Shown: piece by piece, positions 25,634-35,671 of the stretch
How the letters are laid out: every line of letters begins with the position of its first letter
Position numbering within the stretch: position 1 is the stretch's first letter
NCBI RefSeq assembly: GCF_022026395.1
Contig: NZ_CP041767.1
Location: forward strand, 3,442,501 to 3,506,500
Length of the DNA: 64,000 nt
Source of the DNA: Brevibacillus brevis
Lineage (GTDB): Bacteria > Bacillota > Bacilli > Brevibacillales > Brevibacillaceae
Reading direction: 5' to 3'
Made by a program: the position numbers and the translations under genes
Notes under the pieces: generated by a model
Database searches by the model: none
What the model was told of the DNA's origin: nothing
The model's input: the letters and a program-made list of their open reading frames with translations, nothing else

Positions 25634-25644
25634 AGGGCGTTTTT
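25618..25644. terminator. Bidirectional terminator carrying both stop codons
   Basis: Perfect 11-base arms AAAAACGCCCT (25618-25628) and AGGGCGTTTTT (25634-25644). The stop codons of the two convergent genes (25628-25630 minus, 25631-25633 plus) lie at the hairpin tip. Confidence 0.85.
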
Positions 25645-25789
25645 CATGTTGCATATGTGCGACAATTAATTTATCTAATTGTTGGCTGATTCTCACGATT
25701 TCAGGGTCAAGAAAATTGTAACCTGAATCTTTCGCTGCGCGCTCCAGCCTTAGTCGCAAGTCATCAATCATCTTACTCATTGTTTCCAT
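25628..25789 (-). CDS. Aspartyl-phosphate phosphatase, Spo0E family
   Basis: 53 residues, two predicted helices, with the Spo0E hallmark S-x-x-L-D-x-L-I as SQQLDKLIV. Members remove phosphate from Spo0A and delay sporulation. ATG at 25789 with GGTGGGGG eight bases upstream. It is convergent with the gene at 24872 and lies downstream of no other gene; the pdh operon terminator follows on the other side. The family assignment is from the motif, length and helix pattern. Confidence 0.75.
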   Translation of the reverse strand: METMSKMIDDLRLRLERAAKDSGYNFLDPEIVRISQQLDKLIVAHMQHEKRPS

Positions 25790-25868
25790 GCTGCAGGCCC
25801 CCACCTAACGTTGTCTCCCACTATTTTACATTATTTAAGAACAGGTGGAAAGGGTAAGATGTGGAAGA

Positions 25869-25903
25869 AAAAGCCTTGTACCCATTTCTGGCACAAGGCT
25901 TTT
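25869..25903 (-). terminator. Terminator of the pdh operon
   Basis: Perfect arms AAAAGCCTTGT (25869-25879) and ACAAGGCTTTT (25893-25903), with T run on the minus strand, just after pdhD. Confidence 0.9.
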
Positions 25904-25911
25904 CCCGCTTC

Positions 25912-27321
25912 CTATTTCATGACGTGGATCGGACGACCCAGAGCCAATTCAGCAGCTTCCATTGTTACTTCACCCAGTGTTGGATGTGCGTGGATGGTCA
26001 GCTCGATATCTTCGAGTGTTGCGCCCATTTCGATCGCCAATCCGATCTCAGCGATGATGTTGGAAGCTTCAGGACCAACGATTTGCGCACCCAATACGAG
26101 ATTCGTTTCTTTTTCTGCAATCAGCTTCACGTAGCCTTCGCCTGCATTTACAGACAGAGCGCGACCGTTTGCTGCGAATGGGAAACGACCTACAATGTAA
26201 TCGATGCCTTTTTCTTTTGCTTCTTTCTCATTGATTCCAACGCTTGCGATTTCTGGATCGCAGAAGACAACCGCTGGAATCGCCTTGTAGTCCACTTCTG
26301 CTGGATGACCAGCAATCGCCTCAGCAGCAACCTTACCTTCGTAGGAAGCTTTGTGAGCCAGCGCAGGACCTGCTACGATATCCCCGATCGCGTATACGTT
26401 AGGAATGCTTGTGCGGCCTTGTTTGTCGACAACGATCAACCCACGGTCAGTCATGTTCATGCCGATATCGCGAATACCGAGTTCATCTGTATTCGGACGG
26501 CGTCCAACAGTAACGAGTACGTATTCCGCCTCGATTTTTTGTTGCTCGCCTTTTACTTCAGCAGTCACGATCACGCCGTTTTCTGTCTCTTCCATTCCTT
26601 GTGCCAATGCTTTTGTATGGATGGTAACGTCGAGCTTTTTCAGCTTGCGTTCCACCAAACGTGGCATGTCTGGCTCAAATCCTGGCAAGATTTGATCGGA
26701 ACCTTCCAAAATTGTAACTTTTGTACCAAACTTCGCGAACACTGTACCAAGCTCGATCCCGATGTATCCACCGCCGATTACCACGAGGCTCTTCGGCAGT
26801 TCAGTCAAGGACAACGCTTCAGTAGAAGACATTACGCGTTTGCCAAACGGGAATGCAGGCAACTCAATTGGACGGGAACCAGTTGCAATGATGCAATGCT
26901 GGAAACGATAACGGTTGACATCATAACCGTGGAACACGCGTACTTCATTTTCACTTACGAACAGCGCTTCACCAGGGATTACCTGGATTTTGTGGCCTTT
27001 GAAAAGGGAGCCAACGCCACCAGTCAGTTGCTTCACGATGCCGCTCTTCCACTCTTGTACTTTGGCAAAATCCACTTTTACATTTTCCATGGTGATACCC
27101 ATGGATTCTGTATGTTGCGTGTGCTCATATGTGTGTGCAGCGTGGATCATCGCTTTGGAAGGAATGCAACCTACGTTCAGGCACACGCCACCCAGCTCAG
27201 CTTTTTCCACGACAGCTACTGTTTTACCAAGTTGAGCGGCACGAATTGCTGCAACATATCCACCTGGACCGGCACCGATTACGAGTACGTCAACCTCTGT
27301 AGTAAATTCACCTACTACCAT
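25912..27321 (-). CDS. pdhD: Dihydrolipoyl dehydrogenase (E3 of pyruvate dehydrogenase)
   Basis: 469 residues. FAD-binding [17 protein letters not shown] at the N-terminus, redox pair in [16 protein letters not shown]-binding [12 protein letters not shown], second FAD motif [11 protein letters not shown], and the catalytic His in IHAHPTLGE. It reoxidises the lipoyl groups of E2 and makes NADH. ATG at 27321 follows GGAGGG. Six bases after pdhC, last gene of the pdhABCD operon. Confidence 0.95.
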   Translation of the reverse strand: MVVGEFTTEVDVLVIGAGPGGYVAAIRAAQLGKTVAVVEKAELGGVCLNVGCIPSKAMIHAAHTYEHTQHTESMGITMENVKVDFAKVQEWKSGIVKQLTGGVGSLFKGHKIQVIPGEALFVSENEVRVFHGYDVNRYRFQHCIIATGSRPIELPAFPFGKRVMSSTEALSLTELPKSLVVIGGGYIGIELGTVFAKFGTKVTILEGSDQILPGFEPDMPRLVERKLKKLDVTIHTKALAQGMEETENGVIVTAEVKGEQQKIEAEYVLVTVGRRPNTDELGIRDIGMNMTDRGLIVVDKQGRTSIPNVYAIGDIVAGPALAHKASYEGKVAAEAIAGHPAEVDYKAIPAVVFCDPEIASVGINEKEAKEKGIDYIVGRFPFAANGRALSVNAGEGYVKLIAEKETNLVLGAQIVGPEASNIIAEIGLAIEMGATLEDIELTIHAHPTLGEVTMEAAELALGRPIHVMK

Positions 27322-27327
27322 TGTCTC

Positions 27328-28716
27328 TTATCCCTCCATGACGAGCAGCGTTGGGTTTTCGAGGAGCTGCTTCACGTAGTTGACGAAACGCTGTGCAGGT
27401 TCGCCATCAACCAAGCGGTGGTCAAAGCTCAAAGACAGGTGCAACATTTGACCTACCGCGATTTCACCATTTTTCACAATCGGCTTTTCGCTAATGCGAC
27501 CAACACCCAGAATAGCTACTTCTGGATAGTTAATGATAGGCGTGAAGAACATACCTCCCGCAGAACCGATGTTTGTGATGCTGAAAGTAGAACCTTTCAA
27601 CTCATCAGCAGTTGCTTTGCGGTCGCGTGCTTTCTTCGCCAGCTCGCCGATTTCGCCTGCGATTTGGAAGATGGATTTGCTGTCAGCGGATTTCACAACT
27701 GGAACGAGCAAGCCGTCTTCTGTCGAGGTAGCGATACCGATGTTATAGTACTTTTTAAAGATGATTTCTTGTTTTTCATCGTCGATAGAAGCGTTGAGTT
27801 CTGGGAATTTCTTCAGACCAGCTACAACAGCTTTCACGATCATAGGCAGGTAAGTCAGCTTCACACCACGCTCTTCAGCAAGTGGCTTCGCATCTTTACG
27901 CATAGCAACAAGCGCTGTAACATCCACTTCGTCAAAGATTGTTACATGTGGTGCTGTGTAAGCAGATTTCACCATTGCTTTCGCGATTGCTTTACGCATA
28001 CCTTTCAGCGGAACGCGCTCTTCCAGCTCGCCTGCTTGAGGTGTGTGGTGAACGGTTGGAGCCGCTGCTGCTTGTGCTACACCTGTAGCTGCTGCAGGTG
28101 CCTCTGTTACTTCTGTAGCTGCCACTGCTTGTGCAGTTGGCGCTGCTGCTCCGCCAGATACGAAGCGATCTACGTCTTCGCGTGTGATGCGACCCAATTT
28201 GCCTGTACCAGGTACATTAGCCAATTGAACGCCTTTTTCGCGAGCGTATTTACGAACGGAAGGTGTAGCCAACACATGCTTACGGTCAATTGGTGCCGCT
28301 ACTGCTGTTGCAGTTGCTTGTGCCATTGGCGTTTCAAGAGTTTGGTTCGCATTTGCACTCACTTGGGAACCGATGTCGCAGCCTGGCTCCATTTTGTCTG
28401 CAGCTTGAGGCGCTGGTGCCGCTTCAGCAGCGTGGGAATCGCCATGCCCATGGTCTGGCAGGTTCGGAATTTCGCCTTCTACGTCAAACTCGATCAGTGG
28501 ATCGCCGACTACAGAAACCGTACCCTCAGTTACTTTCAGGTCGATAACTTTCCCTTTAACAGGCGATGGTACTTCTACTACCGCCTTGTCATTTTGTACT
28601 TCCATGATGACTTGGTCTTCTTCTACGGAATCTCCGGGCTGTACGTGCCATTTGACAATTTCGCCTTCATGGATACCCTCGCCGAGCTCCGGGAGTCTGA
28701 ATGTAAAACGACTCAC
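27328..28716 (-). CDS. pdhC: Dihydrolipoamide acetyltransferase (E2 of pyruvate dehydrogenase)
   Basis: 462 residues: one lipoyl domain at 1-78 with lipoylated Lys in [10 protein letters not shown], an Ala/Pro/Thr-rich linker, a peripheral-subunit binding domain at about 130-170 ([24 protein letters not shown]), a second Ala-rich linker, and the acetyltransferase core from about 230 with the active-site [15 protein letters not shown] start at 28716 after AAGGAGGAG. It forms the core of the complex and passes acetyl groups to CoA. About 100 bases separate it from pdhB, with a hairpin in the gap. Confidence 0.95.
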   Translation of the reverse strand: MSRFTFRLPELGEGIHEGEIVKWHVQPGDSVEEDQVIMEVQNDKAVVEVPSPVKGKVIDLKVTEGTVSVVGDPLIEFDVEGEIPNLPDHGHGDSHAAEAAPAPQAADKMEPGCDIGSQVSANANQTLETPMAQATATAVAAPIDRKHVLATPSVRKYAREKGVQLANVPGTGKLGRITREDVDRFVSGGAAAPTAQAVAATEVTEAPAAATGVAQAAAAPTVHHTPQAGELEERVPLKGMRKAIAKAMVKSAYTAPHVTIFDEVDVTALVAMRKDAKPLAEERGVKLTYLPMIVKAVVAGLKKFPELNASIDDEKQEIIFKKYYNIGIATSTEDGLLVPVVKSADSKSIFQIAGEIGELAKKARDRKATADELKGSTFSITNIGSAGGMFFTPIINYPEVAILGVGRISEKPIVKNGEIAVGQMLHLSLSFDHRLVDGEPAQRFVNYVKQLLENPTLLVMEG

Positions 28717-28773
28717 AGTATCTCCTCCTTATAACACTTCGCCATAGTAGTAAGCCTATATTTCCCAAAAGAA

Positions 28774-28799
28774 GGCGGAAAGCTTTCAACTTTTCCGCC
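28774..28799 (-). promoter_or_regulatory. Terminator-like hairpin inside the pdh operon
   Basis: Perfect arms GGCGGAAA (28774-28781) and TTTCCGCC (28792-28799) in the pdhB-pdhC gap, followed on the minus strand by TTCTTTT. It may act as a partial terminator or as an mRNA processing or stability element. Confidence 0.5.
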
Positions 28800-28817
28800 A
28801 TTATGTCCGTTTCTCAA

Positions 28818-29798
28818 TTAAAAATCGAGGACTTGAGTCAGACCATCTACTACGCGTTTTACGTCAGGCAGCCATACATCTTCTGCTTGTGCAAACGGGT
28901 AAACGGTATCTGGTGCTGTAATACGCAGCACTGGTGCTTCGAGGTGCAGGATCGCACGTTCGTTGATTTGCGTGATAATTTCTGCCGCAACACCAGACGT
29001 TTTTTGTGCTTCTTGAACCACAATCGCACGATTTGTTTTCTTCACAGAATCCACGATCGTATCGATATCGAGTGGGCTGATGGTGCGCAGGTCGATTACT
29101 TCTACTTTTGCTCCACGCGCTTTCTCGATTTCTTCTGCTGCTTTCAGGCTGGTATGCACCATCGCACCATAGGTGATGATGGTAACATCGCTACCTTCTT
29201 TTACTACGTTTGCTTTGCCGAGTGGAATCGTGTACTCGCCTTCTGGAACTTCTTGACGGAAGGAACGGTACAGCTTCATGTGCTCGAGGAATACAACCGG
29301 ATCGTTGTCGCGAATCGCGGAGATCAACAGTCCTTTTGCATCATACGGGTTGGAAGGGATAACCACTTTCAGACCCGGAGTTTGCATCATCAAGCCTTCC
29401 AAAGAGTCAGCATGCAGCTCAGGCGTTTTCACACCGCCACCAAATGGGGAGCGGAATGTAACTGGGCTCGTGAAGCGACCGCCGGAACGGTAACGCATAC
29501 GAGTAGCTTGAGATGCGATTGCATCGAACGTTTCAAAAACGAAACCAAAGAACTGAATTTCTGCTACTGGACGGAAGCCGTTTACGGAAAGACCAACAGC
29601 CAAACCGCCGATTCCGGACTCAGCGAGCGGCGTATCGAAAACGCGTTGCTCGCCGAACTCAGCTTGCAGACCTTCTGTTGCACGGAACACCCCGCCGTTG
29701 TTACCTACGTCTTCACCGAAGACAAGAACGGTTTCATCGCGCTTCAACTCTACGCGCATTGCATCCGTAATGGCTTGAACCATTGTCATTTGTGCCAT
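28818..29798 (-). CDS. pdhB: Pyruvate dehydrogenase E1 beta subunit
   Basis: 326 residues of the transketolase pyrimidine/C-terminal family: [18 protein letters not shown] near the start, [22 protein letters not shown], and the C-terminal [15 protein letters not shown] and [11 protein letters not shown]. It binds the pyrimidine part of thiamine diphosphate together with PdhA. ATG at 29798, directly after the pdhA stop (GCC between them). Confidence 0.95.
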   Translation of the reverse strand: MAQMTMVQAITDAMRVELKRDETVLVFGEDVGNNGGVFRATEGLQAEFGEQRVFDTPLAESGIGGLAVGLSVNGFRPVAEIQFFGFVFETFDAIASQATRMRYRSGGRFTSPVTFRSPFGGGVKTPELHADSLEGLMMQTPGLKVVIPSNPYDAKGLLISAIRDNDPVVFLEHMKLYRSFRQEVPEGEYTIPLGKANVVKEGSDVTIITYGAMVHTSLKAAEEIEKARGAKVEVIDLRTISPLDIDTIVDSVKKTNRAIVVQEAQKTSGVAAEIITQINERAILHLEAPVLRITAPDTVYPFAQAEDVWLPDVKRVVDGLTQVLDF

Positions 29799-29801
29799 GG
29801 C

Positions 29802-30947
<1,146 letters not shown>

Positions 30948-31096
30948 CTATCTGAGCATCTGCTCGATGAGCGACGAATGCCATTCGCGGCGGAAGTGAC
31001 CCTGATAAAAACCAGAAGAAAGTTGCATGGTGCAAGAAAGGGCTTACAGCGCCGTTTGCAACACCCTGTTATATTGCAGTCAAAATACCTGTTTAA

Positions 31097-31175
31097 TGTG
31101 TTACAGTATTGATATTACAGGGTTTATTTCCTCTCTGTTATCATTTACTATATAAGCTGTATCAGTTTTTTTCAA
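31097..31175 (-). promoter_or_regulatory. Promoter and possible operator of the pdh operon
   Basis: TTGAAA (31170-31175), a 17-base spacer and TATAGT (31147-31152) on the minus strand form a good sigma-A promoter. Just downstream, at about 31097-31117, is an imperfect palindrome (TGTTACAGTATTGATATTAC on the plus strand) in the early leader, a possible repressor site. The remaining leader holds short stem-loops. Confidence 0.5.
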
Positions 31176-31215
31176 GGCTTAGTTTTTCATTTGAGCATAC
31201 AGGGAGTGTGAATCG

Positions 31216-31950
31216 ATGTCTGACTATGTAAAGCGAACCATCATAAAAGAAGAAGTGCCCAGCATCCACGTGGACACTCCCCGCTCGGTCAAAGTATACC
31301 TGCCGCCGGGGTACAATGAGCTTCTTTCTTACCCTGTTGTGTATTGCCAGGATGGGAACGACTTTTTTACGATGGGGCGAATCGCGACCATCTCCAATCA
31401 ATTGATTCTGGAAGAAGGTATCGAACCCTATATCGTCGTCGGTGTTTCCGTCGACCGTAACAAACGCACGAGCGAGTATTCTCCATCTGGGTCGAGAAAC
31501 GCAGCCTATCAGCGTTTTTTCACCGAAGAGCTGATTCCTTACATAGAGGAGCGTTATCCTGTGCGCCGTGATCCTGCTTCACGTGTGCTGGCAGGAGACT
31601 CTTTGGGTGGAACCGTTTCTTTGCATCTCGCATTAGAAAACCCAAACCTTTTTCCACAAGTACTCGCGCTGTCCGGGGCGTTTTTCCAAACGACACTCGA
31701 CCCGCTTTTGGATCAGTCTAGTCTATCTTGGCTGCGAATTTGGATGGTCGTTGGCCTCGATGAGACATCTGTAGAAACAAGTGCGGGTACCTTCGACTTC
31801 GTTCAATGGAATCGCAAGGCAAAACAGATTCTTGAGGACAAGCAAGCAACCTTGTCGTATCGAGAAAAACCAGGGAATCACGTCTGGGGTTTGTGGCAAA
31901 AAGAGCTGCCTGACGCCTTGCGTTATTTCTTCCCGCCTCCACGCCTGTAA
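31216..31950 (+). CDS. Alpha/beta hydrolase, esterase family (enterochelin-esterase-like)
   Basis: 244 residues, cytoplasmic. Nucleophile elbow GDSLGG (Ser about 131), an acid probably in VVGLDET, and catalytic His in GNHVWGLWQ. The SVKVYLPPGYN opening and VVYCQDGNDFF strand are typical of the Esterase family that includes siderophore esterases (Fes/BesA-like) and YbbA. No iron-uptake genes are adjacent, so the substrate is open. ATG at 31216 follows GGGAG by nine bases. Confidence 0.8.
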   Translation: MSDYVKRTIIKEEVPSIHVDTPRSVKVYLPPGYNELLSYPVVYCQDGNDFFTMGRIATISNQLILEEGIEPYIVVGVSVDRNKRTSEYSPSGSRNAAYQRFFTEELIPYIEERYPVRRDPASRVLAGDSLGGTVSLHLALENPNLFPQVLALSGAFFQTTLDPLLDQSSLSWLRIWMVVGLDETSVETSAGTFDFVQWNRKAKQILEDKQATLSYREKPGNHVWGLWQKELPDALRYFFPPPRL

Positions 31951-31953
31951 CCA

Positions 31954-32145
31954 TTACGAGCCATTGATTTCTTTGATGTCCTCGTACCCGTAGTACCGGC
32001 CATCCACCAGGAAAATGCCTTGGTGGTTGGCTTTTTCAATTTCGCCCGCAACCTGATTGGAATCGTTTAGGACGATGTTGACAATCTTGCTCTCATCCCG
32101 TTTCATTTGATTGAGAATGCGTTCTCGCTCTTTGGCCGAGATCAT
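31954..32145 (-). CDS. Small hypothetical protein (63 residues)
   Basis: Not firmly recognised. A helix (SAKERERILNQMKRDES) followed by a small beta part (VNIVLNDSNQVAGEIEKA, IFLVDGRYYGYEDIKEI). The YYGYEDIKEI ending is like YolD-type small proteins. The start is ATG at 32145, six bases after GAGGG. Convergent with the esterase gene, ending three bases from it. Confidence 0.6.
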   Translation of the reverse strand: MISAKERERILNQMKRDESKIVNIVLNDSNQVAGEIEKANHQGIFLVDGRYYGYEDIKEINGS

Positions 32146-32240
32146 ATCCATCCCTCTTTTCCCCTATGTTGGATAGCTATAGTATTTCATTGGCGGGTCT
32201 GAATTACACACAAGTGAGTCAACCGAACGGAACCAAAAAA

Positions 32241-32279
32241 AGCCTTGCCGCTCTCCAAGTTTCCGGATACGGCAAGACT
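32241..32279 (-). terminator. Terminator of the peptide-binding protein gene
   Basis: Arms AGCCTTGCCG (32241-32250) and CGGCAAGACT (32270-32279), one mismatch, with seven T on the minus strand. Confidence 0.75.
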
Positions 32280-32284
32280 CTTTT

Positions 32285-33928
32285 TTATTGTTCGATGGTA
32301 GTATATTTAAAGTCTCTACCACCAAACGGGTTGATCAAGAATCCTTTGACTTTGTCGTTTTTTATATACGGTCTTGCACCATAATACACAGGGGCAATCG
32401 GCATTTCCTCCATTAAGATGTTCTCTGCCTCACGCATGATCGCATTACGCTTCGCCGGGTCTTTTTCCAAGTAACTTTGGACGATTAGCTCTCTATATCT
32501 GTCGTTTTCCCAAGCAGCGTCGTTCGTGCCCACTGTTTTATCCTTGAAAATTTCCAGGAAATTGATAGGGTCGTTAAAATCAGCACCCCAATTTCGGTAG
32601 GCAAATTGATAGTTTTTGGAGCGCTTGTTTTGTAAAAAAACTTTTTCCTCCAAGCCACTGATTTTCACATCTACACCCAGGTTTCTTTTCCATTGATCCT
32701 GAAGAGCTTCAGCCAGTTTTTTCTGACGATCGTCACCCGAACCATATGTGTAGGTCACGTCAGGCAATGTCGAAAGCCCCAGCTCCTTTAACCCTTCAGC
32801 CAACAACTGCTTGGCTTTGTCTACATCCTCTTGAAAATAGTCATTTCCGCTGAGTTGCATCGAGGGCGGAACCCACGCAAAAGCCGCAGGCACCCCTATC
32901 TGCACGATTCCATCTACAAGAGGCTGCCGTTGGATCGAATACGAGAAGGCTTGTCGAATCTTTTTATTCGTAAAAGGGGACACCGTTGTGTTAAAGGTAA
33001 CTGCAACCGTGTTGGGATATGGTGCCATCACGATTTTTCCTTCCTCCTGCAAAGCAGGGATCACATCGACGGGCAACACGTAGGTAGGATGCCCTCCCCA
33101 ATCCAAATCACCAGAATCAAACAACGCTTGAGCGGTGTTGGTATCAGTAATCATGCTCCAGACAATCTTGTCGAGCTTCACGGCATCTTTGTCATGATAC
33201 TTCTCGTTTTTCACAAGGACCATTTTGTTTTTATGCTCCCACAGCTCCATTTTGAATGGGCCGTTGCCTACGTAGTTGTCTGGAGAAGCTGCCCAGTTCG
33301 GATGTGCCTCCAAGGTCTTTTTATGTAAAGGAAACAGTGTCGGGAAAGCCGTCAGCTCGTAAAAAAACGGAGCTGGCGAATTGAGCTTGACCTCTAATGT
33401 AAAATCGTCTAGTGCTTTTACCCCTACGTCTTCATGTGATCCTTTCCCAGTGTTAAACTCCTCTGCCCCTTTAATGAAATAAAGCATATAGGCATATTCG
33501 GACGCTGTCTTGGGGTCGAGATTTCTTTTCCAGGCGAACTCAAAGTCATGGGCGGTTACCGAATCTCCGTTGCTCCATTGCGCATTCGTTTTCAATTTGA
33601 ACGTGTACGTCGTCAAATCCTCGGATACCGTATAACTGTCGGCAATCGCGTTGGCTATTTTCCCATCCGGTCCATAGCGAGTCAGTCCTTCAAAACAGGC
33701 AGTAATCACATCAAAGGAAGTGCCATCGGAAGCTAGTCCGGGATCTGCTGTCGGAGGCTCTCCACCGTCAGCATTCCAATTCAATACCATCTCTTTTCCC
33801 GTTGGCTTCGTTGGTTGAGATGCCTGCTCATTCGGTTTGTTCGTTACCCCCGTTTCACTTGTACTACATCCCGCTAAAACTTGAAGTAATAAGAAACTGC
33901 TCAAAATAAAGCTTATCCTCTTTCTCAT
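32285..33928 (-). CDS. Oligopeptide ABC transporter substrate-binding lipoprotein (OppA/DppE type)
   Basis: 547 residues: signal peptide with lipobox VLAGC (Cys about 20), then an SBP_bac_5 (family 5) domain with PPTADPGLASDGTSFDVI, GLTRYGPDGKIANAIADSY, YVGNGPFKMELWEHKNKM, FNTTVSPFTNKKIRQAFSYS and the C-terminal FLINPFGGRDFKY. It binds peptides outside the membrane and hands them to a permease; no permease or ATPase genes are adjacent, so it is an orphan. The start is ATG at 33928, nine bases after GGGG. Confidence 0.9.
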   Translation of the reverse strand: MRKRISFILSSFLLLQVLAGCSTSETGVTNKPNEQASQPTKPTGKEMVLNWNADGGEPPTADPGLASDGTSFDVITACFEGLTRYGPDGKIANAIADSYTVSEDLTTYTFKLKTNAQWSNGDSVTAHDFEFAWKRNLDPKTASEYAYMLYFIKGAEEFNTGKGSHEDVGVKALDDFTLEVKLNSPAPFFYELTAFPTLFPLHKKTLEAHPNWAASPDNYVGNGPFKMELWEHKNKMVLVKNEKYHDKDAVKLDKIVWSMITDTNTAQALFDSGDLDWGGHPTYVLPVDVIPALQEEGKIVMAPYPNTVAVTFNTTVSPFTNKKIRQAFSYSIQRQPLVDGIVQIGVPAAFAWVPPSMQLSGNDYFQEDVDKAKQLLAEGLKELGLSTLPDVTYTYGSGDDRQKKLAEALQDQWKRNLGVDVKISGLEEKVFLQNKRSKNYQFAYRNWGADFNDPINFLEIFKDKTVGTNDAAWENDRYRELIVQSYLEKDPAKRNAIMREAENILMEEMPIAPVYYGARPYIKNDKVKGFLINPFGGRDFKYTTIEQ

Positions 33929-34116
33929 CGAGACCATCCCCTTTGATTCCATTCGATTCCATACACCAGGAAACGCCTTTGCTTTATCACACTACCATGA
34001 TAACGCAAGTGCAGACGAAACAAATCAGACGGTATGGCGAAAAACAGATCGTGTATAGACTCTTATTTTGTACAAATTGTCTAATTATTTTGAATTCGGT
34101 TTTAAGAAAAAGAAAA

Positions 34117-34140
34117 AGCCAGTCTTCCCTTCGACTGGCT
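34117..34140 (-). terminator. Terminator of the threonine aldolase gene
   Basis: Perfect arms AGCCAGTC (34117-34124) and GACTGGCT (34133-34140), followed on the minus strand by TTTTTC. Confidence 0.85.
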
Positions 34141-34157
34141 ACAGGCGGTTGAAACGA

Positions 34158-35183
34158 TTACACCTTTTCCAATAATTGCTCGACTGCTGCAACGACGGTC
34201 TCGATATGTTGATCGGTAATGTGTCGATGCGTCGTAAAGCGAATGACATACTCGTCAAAATCAACAGCGAGCACTCCTTTTTCCTCCAAACGTTCCAAGA
34301 AGCCAACAGCTGTTTGTCCAATCGAGTCTGTATTTACCAGCACGATATTCGTCTCGACTTGCTCGACCTGAAGCGATAGCTGGCGCAAGCCTTTTGCCAA
34401 TTGCTGTGCCCGTTCATGGTCTTCTGCCAATCGTTCGGTCATCCGTGTCAAAGCGATGATGCCCGGTGCTGCCAAATACCCTGCCTGACGCATCCCGCCT
34501 CCTAATTTTTTTCTCCACCATCTCGCTTCCTCGATAAACGCACGATCCCCAGCCAAAATGGAACCAACCGGAGCACTCAGCCCTTTCGACAAACAAATCT
34601 GAACGGTATCGGCAAAAGCGCTTAGCTCACTGACTGCAACACCTTGGGCGACAGCTGCATTGAAGAGACGAGCACCGTCCAAATGAACGGGAATACCTTG
34701 TTTTTGCGCGATAGCATAAACACTCTTCATTTGCGCGATAGAGATTACCGCCCCTCCAGCGCGATTATGTGTATTTTCGAGACAGATCAATTTTGTGCGA
34801 GGAAAATGGATATTGTTGCCCCGTATCGCCCTCTCTACCTCTTCAGCACGCAAAGCACCCCGTTCGCCAACCAGCGTCCTTGTCTGCACGCCGGCTAATG
34901 CCGACATAGCGCCGCCTTCATAGTAAAAAATGTGCGAATCTGCTTCCGCAATGACCTCATCTCCATTGACACAGTGCGTCAAAACAGCAACCTGATTGCC
35001 TTGCGTGCCACTTGTTACGAACAGAGCCGCTTCCTTTCCGAGTATTTCAGCCGCGATCGCTTCCAAACGATTGACAGTTGGGTCCTCTCGGTAAACATCA
35101 TCACCAACCTCCGCTTCCGCCATTGCCCGAAGCATCTCCTCGGTTGGTTTCGTAACGGTATCACTACGCAAATCAATTTTCAT
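34158..35183 (-). CDS. ltaA: Low-specificity L-threonine aldolase
   Basis: 341 residues, PLP fold type I. MKIDLRSDTVTKPTEEM opening, GDDVYREDPTVNRLE, ADSHIFYYEGG, LENTHNRAGG, HLDGARLFNA and the PLP lysine in CLSKGLSAPVGS are typical of threonine aldolases (threonine to glycine plus acetaldehyde). Length is normal. ATG at 35183 follows AAGGAGA. Monocistronic. Confidence 0.9.
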   Translation of the reverse strand: MKIDLRSDTVTKPTEEMLRAMAEAEVGDDVYREDPTVNRLEAIAAEILGKEAALFVTSGTQGNQVAVLTHCVNGDEVIAEADSHIFYYEGGAMSALAGVQTRTLVGERGALRAEEVERAIRGNNIHFPRTKLICLENTHNRAGGAVISIAQMKSVYAIAQKQGIPVHLDGARLFNAAVAQGVAVSELSAFADTVQICLSKGLSAPVGSILAGDRAFIEEARWWRKKLGGGMRQAGYLAAPGIIALTRMTERLAEDHERAQQLAKGLRQLSLQVEQVETNIVLVNTDSIGQTAVGFLERLEEKGVLAVDFDEYVIRFTTHRHITDQHIETVVAAVEQLLEKV

Positions 35184-35307
35184 AGATGACTCTCCTTCCA
35201 CCCCGTTGTCATTCTCTACACATGTCGTAACACTTTCAACATTGCATCCTGAATTCCCTCTTGCTAAGATGGAAGGGTAACTTACATACAGTTAGGGGAT
35301 TTGACCT

Positions 35308-35610
35308 GTGAAACTAAAAATCACTCGTAACGCTGCCAAACAATTGGCTCCAATTATCGAGCAAGAAGAAGACAAAGAATTGAAACTGCGCGTTTATATT
35401 ACTCACGCTCATGGTGATCATGCCCACTACGGACTCGCTCTGGACAAGCCAACAGAAGAAGATGTGGTGATCTCGACTGACAAAGAGATCGATGTGATCG
35501 TGAAAAAAGATGAGCCATTACTGGATGGCGTTGTCATTGATTACCTCTTCTTGCCGCAAGAAGGTTTTGTGATTACCAACCCTTCTAAAGGCAACACAGG
35601 CGACCACTAA
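35308..35610 (+). CDS. HesB/IscA-like protein without cysteines
   Basis: 100 residues with the A-type carrier fold pattern (KITRNAAKQLAPII, LKLRVYITHAHGDHAHYGLALD, VVIDYLFLPQEGFVITNP) but no cysteine at all. The usual first Cys region is His-rich (HAHGDHAHYG), and the end, NPSKGNTGDH, replaces the usual C-x-C. It therefore probably does not carry Fe-S clusters in the usual way; metal binding by histidine is possible. GTG start at 35308 after TTAGGGGA. Single gene with its own terminator. Confidence 0.7.
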   Translation: MKLKITRNAAKQLAPIIEQEEDKELKLRVYITHAHGDHAHYGLALDKPTEEDVVISTDKEIDVIVKKDEPLLDGVVIDYLFLPQEGFVITNPSKGNTGDH

Positions 35611-35623
35611 GATTGTACAGATA

Positions 35624-35652
35624 AACCCTCTGCTTTTTACAGGCAGAGGGTT
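35624..35652. terminator. Terminator between the HesB-like gene and helD
   Basis: Perfect 10-base arms AACCCTCTGC (35624-35633) and GCAGAGGGTT (35643-35652) with TTTTC on the plus side. Confidence 0.85.
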
Positions 35653-35671
35653 TTCTTTGATGAGTCGATTC

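Noticed and set aside
25861..28734. A very long plus-strand open frame opposite the pdhC and pdhD genes
   Set aside because: It is the antisense shadow of two well-identified GC-biased genes; its translation is rich in Cys, His and Phe with no domain, and it has no start site.
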